Source of the DNA: Hevea brasiliensis
Lineage: Eukaryota; Streptophyta; Magnoliopsida; Malpighiales; Euphorbiaceae
Direction: 5' to 3'
NCBI RefSeq assembly: GCF_030052815.1
Contig: NC_079510.1
Span: forward strand, 41,200,853-41,264,852
Length of the DNA: 64,000 nt
The notes beneath the pieces were generated by a model. The model was not told the origin of the DNA, did not search any database, and saw only the letters and a program-made list of their open reading frames with translations. Below, one piece after another: positions 12,601 to 23,152 of the stretch (position 1 is the stretch's first letter; every line of letters starts with the position of its first letter). The translations under genes and the position numbers were made by a program.

Positions 12601-12897
12601 AGGTCTTCTTAGTTCCTGCATATTATTACAAATATGAGATCCACATCCGGTATCTAATACCCAAGAACATGAATTTGACATAGATAAATTTATCTCAATC
12701 ATAAACATACCTGAAGTAGAAGCTTCATTAAGCTTCTTCTCCTTCAGTGCAGCAAGATAATCAGCACAGTTCCTCCTCCAGTGACCTTCTTTGCCACAGT
12801 GATGGCAAGTACCTTTGTCCTTTTTAATGCCCCCAGTAGGCTTAAGTGCTTTAGGGAAAGTCCCCTTCTTCTTATTGTTCTTCTTCTTGGACCTTTT
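9610..12897 (-). CDS. Copia pol polyprotein: protease, integrase, RT, RNase H
   Basis: Open from the codon after the TAA at 12898-12900 to the stop at 9610, in the same frame as gag. It starts with a Lys/Asn-rich stretch and a zinc knuckle CHHCGKEGHWRRNC (12764-12807). Numbering from Met at 12708: protease LDTG at 18-21; integrase zinc residues H154, H159, C185, C188; integrase core D215, D278, E314 with 35 residues between the last two; RT with D620 and YVDD at 705-708; RNase H with D877, E918 or E920, and D956; end at residue 1032. All catalytic residues expected for the family are visible and no frameshift is seen. There is no independent start, so expression would need readthrough of, or reversion at, the gag stop. 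It has no host role. Confidence 0.93.
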   Translation of the reverse strand, partial: KRSKKKNNKKKGTFPKALKPTGGIKKDKGTCHHCGKEGHWRRNCADYLAALKEKKLNEASTSGMFMIEINLSMSNSCSWVLDTGCGSHICNNMQELRRPRPLQKGEMDLRVGNGARVAALAVGTCILSLPTGLLLELDNCYFVPVLTRNIISVSCLALNGFKFIIEGKCCSFYNNDIFYGSGVYANGLYILDLERPVLNINSKKLKSDNQNPSYLWHCRLGHINETRITKLHKEGYFDPFNYESYETCEACLMGKMTKSPFTGKSERFTELLDIIHSDVCGPMTIHAIGGYTYFITFTDDHSRYGHVYLMKYKSESFEKFKEFRNEVEKQIGKSIKILRSDRGGEYLSQEFQDYLKENGILHQLTPPGTPQHNGVSERRNRTLLDMVRSMMSNVDLPVSFWGYALQTAAYLLNRVPSKSIEKTPYEIWMGKRPSLSHIKIWGCDAYVKRQISDKLGSKSDKCKFVGYPKQTIGYYFYHPTKQKVFVSRHATFLEREFVLKGSNGSKIDLEEIQEPQITIQMEPMSETVASDAHPETQVTQELRKSSRIRHAPTRLDLLIEADNDMSFLPEEPTNFQEAMCDIDSVKWLEAMKSEMDSMYINQVWTLVEPLEGIKPIGCKWVFKRKTDMDGNVQTYKARLVAKGYRQRQGIDFDETFSPVAMLKSIRILLAIAAYHDYEIWQMDVKTAFLNGNLQEDVYMTQPEGFESKEFPNKVCKLQKSIYGLKQASRSWNIHFDETVKEFDFIKNVDEPCVYKKVSGSGIIFLILYVDDILLIGNDVPLLQSVKIWLSKKFSMKDLGEAAYILGIKIYRDRSRRLLGLLQSVYIDKVLKRFNMEESKRGFLPISHGIFLSKNMCPKTQIEKEKMDRIPYASAIGSIMYAMLCTRPDVSYALSITSRYQANPGERHWTAVKNILKYLRRTKDMFMVYEDGELVVQGYSDASFESDKDDSKSLSGYIFILNGGAVSWKSSKQETTADSTTEAEYISASEAAKEAVWIKKFITELGVVPSIVDPVTLYCDNNGAIAQAKEPRSHQRSKHVLRRFHLIREIIERKDAMIEKVHTEENLAYPLTKALSQQRHDHHLQGYGIRYMGDWL

Positions 12898-13539
12898 TTA
12901 TTTGGTCTTAGAAGATTGAACCATAAGAACAAGGGACTTGTTCTTCTTAAGTTCCCCTTCAGCAGTAGTTAGCATCCCCAACAGTCCAGGCAATGTAGTT
13001 TCCAACTGATTCATGTTGAAGTTCATTATGAACTGTGAGAAGCTAGGAGGTAGAGACTGTAAGACCAAGTCAATACTTAACTCATGATCCATGACAAAAC
13101 CCAATTGGCCTAATTTTTCAATATAGCCAATCATCTTCAGAACATGAACATTCACTGAAGATCCTTCTGTCATCTTACAGCGGAACAATTCCCTTGATAC
13201 CTCATACCTTTCATTCCTGCATTTTGAATCAAACAACTCCTTGAGATGCAAAATGATCGTTTGAGAATCCATATTCTCATGCTGCCTTTGAAGTTCAGGA
13301 GACATGCTAGCCAACATCACACATGTGGCTTGCTCATCATCATCTGTATGATGAATGAACTCACTTAGTACCTCTTCAGGAGCATCAACAGGAGGAATAC
13401 CGGGTTTGGCATGCTCAAGGACATATAGCCTCTTTTCTTGCTTGAGAACAATTCTCAAGTTTCTATACCAGTCTAAGAAATTTGGTCCAGTCAACTTATT
13501 AGCATCCAGTATGCTACGTAGGGAATGGTTGTTACTCAT
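12898..13539 (-). CDS. Copia gag (capsid) ending at an in-frame TAA
   Basis: The ATG at 13537-13539 begins MSNNHSLRSILDANKLTG, followed by a UBN2-type gag domain with motifs such as FLDWYRNLRIVL and ELFDSKCRNERYEV. It is 213 codons long. The stop TAA (12898-12900) is followed in the same frame by the Lys-rich linker, zinc knuckle and protease. The local context is AAA-TAA-AAA, inside a lysine-rich tract, so a single A-to-T change of a Lys codon is the simplest explanation. A programmed readthrough stop is possible but unsupported. Gag would form the cytoplasmic particle that packages the RNA. Confidence 0.92.
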   Translation of the reverse strand: MSNNHSLRSILDANKLTGPNFLDWYRNLRIVLKQEKRLYVLEHAKPGIPPVDAPEEVLSEFIHHTDDDEQATCVMLASMSPELQRQHENMDSQTIILHLKELFDSKCRNERYEVSRELFRCKMTEGSSVNVHVLKMIGYIEKLGQLGFVMDHELSIDLVLQSLPPSFSQFIMNFNMNQLETTLPGLLGMLTTAEGELKKNKSLVLMVQSSKTK

Positions 13540-14639
13540 GGTGATATTAATGATCTACAACTGCAAAGATAAAATTTGTATTAATTTCATGTATATGATT
13601 TTCATTAACCAAATTAATATAAGGTCTTTAATATCCATTTGGTCTCCCACTATTTTACTCAAATTAATAGCCCTCACCATTAATTCGGGAAATTTAACGC
13701 ATTAATTTCCTTAGTGGGCTAGGACCCCATTTAATTTTATTTGACCTTGAGTGTGCTCAACAAATCAAAATAAAATTAAATTAGGTAGATAACTATTTAT
13801 CAATCACATCTCTATGTGACTCCTAGATCAGTTAGGTGACAACTATTTGTCTAAACATAATTCTATGTTTCTCCAAACTATGCCTCTGATTCTACATGAT
13901 CATGAGTGTGCTCATCCAAATCATGTAAATCAGTTAAGTAAAACCCATTGTTCACAAATATCCAATATTTCATAGCCATAAACATGTTCGAGAGAAAAGC
14001 AACCTTAAGTGTGCTCAACAAGTTAACTTTAATATAGAACTCAGATTTATACTATAACAATGGAAGGCATCATGTTCATAACATGTACTTAATATTTGAA
14101 TGAGGGATTTTGGGTCTATGCCAATTTTTAGGTCTCATTAATTAACATGCTAGCAATATCATACATCACATATATATAACATACACCCTTAGCATGCATT
14201 TCTAATTGGATGATTATGGACTTTACTAAATAATTATCTCGAGCCATTTGAGAAAATTATAGGGTCAAAAACCTAGGTAGTAGCATTGTAGGACTTCACA
14301 AGTCTTCTTAGCAGCTCCTTGAAGTATATTCATCAGCTCCTCTTTTTGCTTACATTCATAAATAATTTTCTTATCTACTCTTTCTAAAAACTATATAACA
14401 TTTACATATTTCAGAAATTGAAACCTCGAGTTTCATTCGAGGAACACAGTCCCTATTTATGAATATACAGACATTCAACCATATAAAGAGCAATTGCATT
14501 GGTCTTTAGTCCATAACCATCCATCATGCATTATAATCAAATTAAATGCATAAATAAATTTAATCATCCTTATTGTTGTTGTTGGTTTCATGTGTAATTA
14601 AAATAATATTTCTAACAATTAGAAATATTAAATCAATAA

Positions 14640-14644
<5 letters not shown>

Positions 14645-14704
<60 letters not shown>
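14645..14704. repeat. (TA)n microsatellite in leader
   Basis: About 30 TA units in the 5' leader of the nested copia element. Confidence 0.95.
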
Positions 14705-14706
<2 letters not shown>

Positions 14707-15379
14707 GTTCCTCCCACTAAATAATTCTATTTAATTGTCTTGGAAACAATTTCCTTTAATTAATAAGTAATTTAATCACAATTAAATACCTATTAATTTA
14801 ACAAAACAATTAAATCAAATTTTATACTACCCAATGCAATATATAATTTAGAAACAATTTTCTAATATTATATATATATGAGTTAAACAATTTAATTCAA
14901 TATCTAATCTAATTAGATAATTAAAATCTAAAACAATTTTAGACGCTCCATAATTTGCCATCAATTTTCGAAAACACATTTCCATAATTGATATTGAATT
15001 AAACAATTTAATTCAATAAATTCCTTTAATTCAAATGCCCTAAATTAATTTTAGAAACTAATTTCTAAAATTAATATTAAATTAAACAATTTTAATTTAT
15101 CTTCCAATTGAACTAAAATAAAATCACAATTTTATTTATTTAAAAACCAAAAGTAGAATTAATTTTAATAAAATAATATTATGTAATTATTAATTTTAGT
15201 CAATAGGAAATTCAAGGGCAAAACTGGAATAAGGAAATCATAATGGCATAATTGCAAATTCTGCCAAAACAAGAGCCTATTTACAGCCACATGACCAGTG
15301 GCATTTTTGTAAATAAATAGTTGTGGCAGTTTTGCAATTACAAGCAAAAGCAAGGGCAGCATTACAGAGTGGCAAAACT

Positions 15380-15735
15380 ATAATTCTGCCAAAAAAACTG
15401 GGTGAGCAGACAGCATCCTTCCCCTCTCTCAATCTGGTTCATCGTGAACCAGAAGCAGCCATGGAGGCCACCAGTGCCGCCGCACCAGAGATGTCCCTTG
15501 CAGCAGCCAGCCCACGCTGCCACGAGGCCGGCGACGCACAGAGGTATCTCCGGCAGCCTTGCAGATGCGTCCAGTCACCATGTGCGATCCAGAACAGCAG
15601 ATCACACGGTTTGGTAGCCCGATCTCCTCCATTTTTCTGCTGCCGGAAGCCACCATACCAGCCATGAGGAGTGCCGGTCACCATCTTGCTGATGGGTAAA
15701 CCCATTTACTCAGCCGGGTGGCCATTAATCCTCAC
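15380..15735. other. GC-rich block inside the copia leader
   Basis: A block of about 350 bp with many GCC, CGG and CCGGC motifs, sharply different from the AT-rich leader around it. Open frames exist on both strands (plus from 15323 to 15667, minus from 15705 to 15439), as expected by chance in GC-rich DNA. No family is recognised. It could be a captured host transcript fragment or a structured leader region. Confidence 0.55.
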
Positions 15736-16010
15736 CGGTAATTTTTCATGGATGCTCAAATGGGTTTCATGCAAAAAATCTCCAAATTGGTTCAATCTCA
15801 AAATTTTCAAAATTTTACTTTAATTAAAATTGATTTTGCAGATATAAAATTTTAAGATAACAAAACTTAAATCTCAAAATCTCAAAATTTCAGAACCAAA
15901 TTTGAGCAGACGAGAATTTTTTTTTTTTTTTGGGAGAAACAATATATAATCACATGAATTTAATACTCAAATTAACACCAACAACAACAAACCATTCCAT
16001 AATTAATTAA

Positions 16011-16026
16011 AATGGCTCTGATACCA
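16011..16026 (-). promoter_or_regulatory. Primer binding site, initiator tRNA-Met type
   Basis: Minus-strand TGGTATCAGAGCCATT lies one base inside the 5' LTR, the usual copia primer site. Confidence 0.9.
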
Positions 16027-16027
16027 C

Positions 16028-17602
16028 GGTTAGGAAGCATTAATTTTCAATTAAACAAGATCAACTTTAACTAAGTATGGAATGGTGATAATTAAAATAA
16101 AATTATCTATTAAATTACCTCAAATTGCTTGTGGAATTTTCTAACCACCGGACCGGGTTGTAGCAAACCACCAGCCGTCCAGATGTCCGGCCTCTGATGG
16201 TATCCACACAGACCGGTTGTGAGGAAATTCTCCAAGACACTTTTAGAGAATATATTGGGAGTTTTATGAGTGCTAGCTCTTTTCTAACTTACTTTAGAAT
16301 TGAGGACAAGCTTCCCTATTTATAGGGAACAACTTCTTTTAATTATAAATTTAACCCTTTAAATTTGTTAATTATAAATTGACCCCTTATAGGAATTATA
16401 ATTTACATAATTAATTCCTATAATTTTAGAAACTTTAAATTAAGTCTATACTTAATTATTAGGACATTAAGCAGTATAAATAAAATTTATACTTCAGTCC
16501 TTAAGTCTCTAGAATTATTTTTATCAAGTCCAACTTGATAATCCAATTTAATTTCTCACTTACAGTCTTTATGTGTGTGACCCATTAGGTTCCTAATATG
16601 TTGGCAACAAATATAATTAAATAAAATTAATACTTTAATTTTATCATCAATTCACAATTGATTAATTATATTTGTGGATTAATATTGACATCTAACAATG
16701 TGTAACGACCACCCAAATATTAGAACTTGTCAAAGTGGTTTGACTAACTTTCTATGATCAGTCTGTCAGTGTAATTAATATCCCTTCAACATAATATTTC
16801 GATTTATATATTGATGCATGGAATGTGTCTGCTATATATAAATCATTTCTGTCCTCCCAGTATGATTGATTAATTAAATAAGATCTCAATCTTATTTTAC
16901 CTTGCGCAATAATTTAATAATCCATACTGGCCAAAAACAATTGAAATATTTTCCTTAATTACCTAAGGTGATGAATTCTATCTTGACAATTAAATATCTC
17001 CACATAGTTCATACTATATCCAACAGCTGCCACATTCGTTATCTTTATATAAAATGACATGTGAGCAGTATCAAAATACAGTAATTCCTATATAAGATAA
17101 CTTAATGTCTCAAGTCTAAGGATCATTTACACGACTGTCACATGAGTCTTTCCATAGACACAGGTAAACTTCCATATGGAATCCTCATGCGGGTCAATTC
17201 AGTAAACTTGTCACCCCAAGTACTTACACGTTGGTTCTAGGTATCTCACATACCTCAGCTTAATGAGAACTGCTGCTTCCTTTCATAAAAGAAAGAATGC
17301 AACGTGTATTGATCTCAACAGTTATATCAATGTCCAATCTTGATATAACATTGACCAAGAACATTTTTGGAACAATGCTATAATGCAGTCAGAATCTCAT
17401 AATTATAACAACATTATAATTTCCACTGCTATGCATATAAGTCCCATGGACTTTATCTTTATTAATTAATATTCATTAAAATTAAATGATATAATTAAAG
17501 ATAAAGCAGCCTTTTATTAAGAATAAAGTATATATATACATACATTAATTAAGTGATCACACTTGCAATTAACACATTGGCTGCAGTGCACATACACTAA
17601 CA
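16028..17602 (-). repeat. 5' LTR of nested copia element
   Basis: Nearly identical to 7978-9595. Its inner end reads CTAACC on the minus strand where the partner has CTAACA, a one-base change at the LTR terminus. Its outer end is followed by the GTCTC target duplication and the rest of segment A (17608-17768). Confidence 0.93.
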
Positions 17603-17768
17603 GTCTCTATCTCATCTCCATTAATTAATTATTTATGGGAATCAAATTCTTGTAGCTCGATGGAATGAAGGATTAGTGATGGCCTGATCTTGATTCACTT
17701 CCAATTGCATCATCTTTATTTTCAGCAAAATTTCGATGCTCCTCACCATCCACACTTGAGGCAAAAAG

Positions 17769-17921
17769 TGATAACCAATTGTAATTATAACTCAGCATCC
17801 AATTATAATTATAACTCCTGCACCTACAAGTTAGTTTAGCCGATACATATCTCTTCCATAAGTTGTATATAAATACACCTCTATTATAATGAGAATATAA
17901 GTCTTGGTTCAAACACTCATA
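17769..17921 (+). repeat. 5' LTR of copia copy 1
   Basis: Starts TGATAACCAATTG and ends CAAACACTCATA. Relative to the 3' LTR it lacks about 23 bp (GGTTTATCATGATGTATATG region) just after TGATAA. The same deletion is present in the 5' LTRs of copies 2, 3 and 4. It contains TATATAAATA, a plausible TATA box, near 17865. Confidence 0.85.
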
Positions 17922-17949
17922 TGATAAGAGCCTTGTGGCTCCTTCTGTG

Positions 17950-20900
17950 ATGGCCATTGAGCAAAACTTAATTAATTCTTCTGCATCTTTTTCCTTCTCT
18001 CAATCTATACGAATGTCTCTCAGTTTTTGATAGTGAAACTTACGTTCTCCAACTATATTTTGTGGAAAGCGTAGATTTTTCCCTTACTTAATGGGTATAA
18101 TCTTGTAAGTCATATCTCTCCTACTTCTGAACCAGCACCATAAACCATTGATAATCAACCAAATCTTGTTGATCTTCCATGGTATAGACAAGATCAAATT
18201 GTTTTGAGTTGGTTATTTTGCTCTATTTCAGAGCTGTTGCTGCCTTAAATAGTTGGTTCTTCTACTGCTAGGGACGCTTGGAACAAATTGGCGACCATCT
18301 TCTTTACCAGATTGCACACACAAATTATATAATTGCGCAAATAGTTGAAGCATCTTTCCAAAGGATCTGAAAGCATTGAAACTTACATGAGGTGAGCTAA
18401 GCAAATTTTTGATCAACTGGCCGCATTACAATCTCCTATTATTGAAGAAAATCTTGTGACTCATATCTTAGAGGGTCTTGGTTCTAAGTACCGGCCATTT
18501 GTTAAAGCTATTAAAGCTCGCAATGTTCCTCTCTCTTATGATGATCTGTACGCTCTTTTACTAAGCGAGGAAACTCAGTTAAAATTGGATTCTTTGACAT
18601 TTTAAGACTCCATTCAACCCATGACACAATTTGCTACTAAATCCTTTCATCAGGGTGGTACCTCCTTAAACTGTAATTCTGGTCGAGGACATGAACGCTT
18701 CTAACAACACTCCTCTTCGGCTTCAAATCCAAATATTATTTTTTATATCTATCGGGGAGAATGTCATGTTGCACGCCAATGCCCCTCACCAAAGCAAACC
18801 AACACTACCTCTAGCATATATCAACCGACAAACTACTTGGCCTCTTCAACCACCTTAGCACCGCAAACTTCGAGAGCCAACTTCCACCTTACAAACAATG
18901 CTGGAAATATTGCTCATCCTGTTCCTTATCAAGGCACAAATGACATCATGATTGGTAATGGTACAATAATTCCTTTCTTAAACTCTTGTCAATCTATCAT
19001 GTCTATTAAAAATGTCTATTTTATTCTTAATAATATTTTATGTTCTCCTTATGTGCATCGAAATCTTTTATTTGTTCATGCTTTCACTTCACCAAATAAT
19101 GTGTCTATTGAATTCTTTCCCACTCTCTTTGTTATCAAGGATATCCCCATGAAGCAGGTACTCTACTGCGGCCAGAGTGACAACAGTGTCTACACTCTTC
19201 CATTGCAGCTATCGTCCTCCTATTCTTTTAAAGCAAATTTGGTGACATTTAGTACTTGGCATGCTCATCTTGCTCATGCCAATGATCATGTTGTTAGTCA
19301 TCTTTTGTCTAGTCATAAGTTAGTAGTCTCTAATAAGTTCTCTGATTTTCCTTGTTATGCTTGCAGTATTAGTAAAATGCATAAGCTGCCATTTGCTAGT
19401 TCTTTATCTAAAGTGTCTCAACCACTAGAATTAATTTGTTCGGATGTTTGGGGACCTTCCCCTGTTCCTTCTGTTGATGGATTTCATTATTATGTTCTAT
19501 TTTGTAATCATTTTAGCTAGTATTCTTGGATATATTTTTTGAAACGTAAATTTGATGTTCTTCCTATGTTTAATCAATTTCATAAATTGATTGAAAAATA
19601 TTTTGGTTGTCTCATTAAAAAGTTTCTAGGCTGATTTTGTTTGGGGGGGGGGGGGGTTGAATTTCAAGCTTTAACTAAATATCTCAAAGAAAATGGAATT
19701 AGCCTGTGTTTCTTGTCCTTATACTCATGAACAAAACGGTTGTGCCGAAAGAAAGTATCGGCATATTGTTGAAATTGGACGAGCATTATTGCATCATGCT
19801 AGTGTTCCTATTAATTATTGGACTTTTGCTTTTGCTACTGCTGTATACATTATTAATCAAATACCCTTTGTTCATACTAAGCCACATGCACCCTATGAAA
19901 TTTTGTTCAAATCACCACTAAATTACAATGAATTGAAAGTCTTTGGTTGCCTTTGATACCCCTGGTTAAAGTCGTACACTAAAAATAAATTGGACCCAAA
20001 ATCTAAACAATGTGTGTTCCTGGGTTATAGCAAAATTCATAAGGGTTATATCTGCCTGGATACTTCTACTGGAAAAACCTTTATCTCAAGCGATGTCTTT
20101 TTCTATGAATAGGTATTTCCCTTTGTGTGCAAGGATGAAATTGACTCTCCCTCTACCAAACCAAGCTTACGGCAACATATTGTTCACTTACCACCTCCTA
20201 CTGCACCCTACCAACCCATGTTAACTTTGTCTCCCACTTATGATGGTATCCTTAGCCCACATCCCTCAACTATCTCACAGCTGGCTTTTCCTCAAATGGA
20301 CTCCTCTTTACCACCTTCACATGCAATTATACCTATCCCATCATCACCTACGTCTGCATCCCATACACCTAATAATTCACCCCAAAGTCCACTACCTACT
20401 ACCTCTTCACCATCCATAATATTAAGAAACGTAACACCACTTTCTTCCTCACAAAACAATGGATTGTCACTTATTGTGGACCTAACCTCATCTCCACCCC
20501 AACCACCACTAGCTTCTCAAACACATAGCATAACTACCTGAACTCAAACAGGGAGCTTAAAACTTTGGCTCTTCACTGCTCAAGTACCAATTATTGAAGC
20601 ACAAACCTATTATAGCAAAGCTATACAATATCAAGAATGGAGTGATGCCATGCAAACTGAGATCAATGCATTATTACAAACTGGAACATGGGAGCTAGTT
20701 CCAAGAGAAATGGCGAAGAATATAGTAGGGTGCAAATGGATTTTTCGAGTTAAACAGAAAGCAGATGGCACCATTGACAAGTTGAGAGCTTGACAAGTTG
20801 AGAGCTTGACTTGTCGCAAAGGGGTACCACCAACAACTTAGAGTGGATTTCCTTGAGACATTCTCGCCAATTGTGAAACCAGCAACTATCCATTTGATCC

Positions 20901-22146
20901 TCTCTCATGCTATCACTCAAAACTGATCCATTAAACAATTAGATGTAAGCAATGCTTTCCTCCATGATGACTTTGAAACTGAGGAATTTATGGATTAACC
21001 TCTAGGTTTTGTTGACAAGGACAAGCCATTACACATTTGCAAGCTTCGTCGCTCCTTATATGTCCTTCAATAGGGCCCTTGCCAATGGTACAAATGTCTA
21101 ACAGGGGCACTTTAAACTCATGGCTTCCAATGTTCATCCGCAAACTTTTCTTTATTTCATTGTAAGTCCAACAGTGTGCATGCCTTCTGCCTTGTCTATG
21201 TAGATGACCTCATTCTCACAGGTAGTAATTCCATATTTCTTAAACAACTTATTGATTCTCTAAGTGGTGAGTTTATGTTAAAAGACTTGGGGGCTCTTGA
21301 TTACTTTTTGGGCATTGAAGTAGTGAGAATAGAGTTTGGATTACTTCTCCCTCAAATCAAGTACATCAATGATCTTCTATAAAAGGCAAACCTGTCAACT
21401 TGCAATGGCATTTCTACTCCAGCAGTTTCAGGTGAAAAACTTCAAGCATTGAATGGTCCAACAGCTACCAATCCCACCATGTGCCGCACTATAGTTGGTG
21501 GCCTCCAGTACTTGTCTCTCACTTACCCAAATATTTCATTTGCTGTTCATCAAGTTTCACAATTTTTTCACTCCCTCACTAAAAATCATTGGATGGCTGT
21601 TAAGCGAGTACTACGATATCTCCAATCCACGAAGCAGCATGGGCTTCTTCTAACAAGTCATCTCATTATGATATAAATATTTATACGGATGCCAATTGGG
21701 CATGGAATGTCAATGATAGGATATCGATCACTGGCTTTGCTATCTACATGGGTAATAATATGATATCCTAGATATCACATAAGTAACCAACAGTTGCAAG
21801 GTCATCCACCGAAGTTGAGTATCATGCTATTGATATGGTAAGAGCTGAAGTCACATGGTTACAATCCTTGTTACGGGATATTTCTCTTCCAACTCCAACC
21901 ATTCCTATGCTTTGGTGTGACAATGTTAGAGTGACATACCTATCTGCAAATCCTATCTTTCATGCTAAGATGAAACACATAGAAGTCGACTTCCATTTTG
22001 TCTATGACAAAGTAACCAAGAAAGAGATTGAGGGGCACTACATTTCTGTGAAGGACCAAATCGCTGATATTTTCACTAAAGCTCTACCTCGACAGTGTCA
22101 TGACTTTATAAAAACAAAGCTAACAATTCAACCGTCTCCGAGTTAA
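17950..22146 (+). pseudogene. Copia gag-pol pseudogene, copy 1
   Basis: Order: gag N-terminus from ATG 17950 (frameshifted early); gag C-terminal part at about 18410-18600 ending in TAA; decayed zinc knuckle near 18750; protease region and GAG-pre-integrase at 18837-19520 (HAHLAHAN, CYACSISKMHK); integrase core split by a 14-base G run at 19643-19656; integrase remainder at 19693-19956; Ser/Pro-rich linker at 20125-20541; RT with intact YVDD at about 21200; RNase H to the stop at 22146 (IADIFTKALPRQ). Many stops, including TGA after DKLRA and TAA after YINDLL. An 18 bp tandem duplication (GACAAGTTGAGAGCTT unit) occurs near 20777-20812. It is non-functional. Confidence 0.9.
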
Positions 22147-22159
22147 AATTGCGGAGGCG

Positions 22160-22335
22160 TGATAAGGTTTATCATGATGTATATGTATCCAATTGTAATT
22201 ATAACTCAACATTCAATTGTAATTATAACTCCTGCACTTACAAGTTAGGTTAGCCGATACATATCTCTTCCATAAGTTGTATATAAAAAGAACTCTATTA
22301 TAATGAGAATATAAGTATTGGTTCAAACACTCATA
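22160..22335 (+). repeat. 3' LTR of copia copy 1
   Basis: Starts TGATAAGGTTTATCATGATG and ends CAAACACTCATA. It is preceded by a purine-rich AAAATTGCGGAGGCG, the polypurine tract. Confidence 0.88.
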
Positions 22336-23152
22336 AAAATGGCAAGAAAATTATAAACAATATTTAAGCCTAATCAAATAGTTGATTAGAATTGATATGA
22401 AAAATATGCAATTTCAAAATAAATGATTATTCAAAATAAGAAAAATGTTATACATAATCTATAAATAAAGGGTGATGGAAAAGGTTTTTTTGTTGTTTTA
22501 GAAAAGGGCAGAAAGAACCTTTAAGGAATAGTATATGTAAAAACTAAAATACACTTACTGATGTAGGGGATTTTAGGCTATTTAGCCAACACTATTTCGA
22601 ATGACAACAACACTCAAAGGTCAGAGAGGAGAATGCAAGATGAAATGTGTCAGACCTAACTTTACATCAAAAAAATATTTATGAAGCACTTTTGTTTTAT
22701 AACATCAAAATTGGATTGAATAATATTGGCTTTTGCTAGTTGATAGTTGAATTTATTATATATTTCTTTTTGAGAAACACCTATATATAGAGTTGTTTTA
22801 TGATTTTTTTTTTTAATTTCTATAGAGAACACACAAAAAACACATCCCTTATAAACAAAATTATAATAATTTTTATCATTTTTACTGGTTTTTTCTGGCA
22901 TTTGTCGAAGAGTTTATTCTATTTGTGATTTTACCTTATAGATTTAGTATTATAGTCAACTGAGTATTCCTTTGACTATTATATTTTATAGTTGATTCTT
23001 CTTAGGGCACGTTGGATGGTTATTCATAATTTGATAATTTGACTATTTGCTTATTGACTTTATCAAGTGACTAAAGTGAATAATTCTATTTCTATATAAT
23101 AATCAATAATGACTCTTTGATTTAGAAAATCAATTTGGATATCTATTTAAGA

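Larger units (their letters stand above)
13540..16010 (-). other. Long 5' leader of nested copia element
   Basis: About 2.5 kb between the primer site and the gag ATG, unusually long for a copia element. It is mostly AT-rich with many ATTTAAT-type runs, a TA array (14645-14704) and one GC-rich block (15380-15735). No gag-like or other recognisable protein is encoded on the sense strand. Confidence 0.8.
7978..17602 (-). mobile_element. Complete Ty1/copia retrotransposon nested in unit 1
   Basis: Two direct LTRs (7978-9595 and 16028-17602), a tRNA-Met primer site, gag, pol in copia order (protease, integrase, RT, RNase H) and a polypurine tract are all present. The insertion is flanked by a perfect 5 bp target-site duplication, GTCTC (7973-7977 and 17603-17607). 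The empty site survives in unit 2 (TTGTCTCTATCTT near 33490). The LTRs look nearly identical apart from a TA array and scattered single-base changes, so it is young relative to the 16 kb duplication. Only one break, a TAA between gag and pol, is visible in the coding region. Confidence 0.95.
17769..22335 (+). mobile_element. Short-LTR Ty1/copia element, copy 1 (unit 1)
   Basis: LTRs of about 150-176 bp (17769-17921 and 22160-22335) bracket a 4.2 kb interior with copia domain order. The left flank (ACTTGAGGCAAAAAG) and right flank (AAAATGGCAAGAAAATTATA) are shared with copies 3 and 4, so the insertion site is the same in each repeat unit. The primer site after the 5' LTR has lost two bases (TGATAAGAGCC for TGGTATCAGAGCC). 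All reading frames are broken. Confidence 0.92.

Noticed and set aside
15323..15705. Overlapping open frames on both strands in the GC-rich block
   Set aside because: Long frames on both strands are expected in GC-rich DNA with few stops. No domain, splice sites or promoter are seen, so it is reported only as a compositional anomaly.
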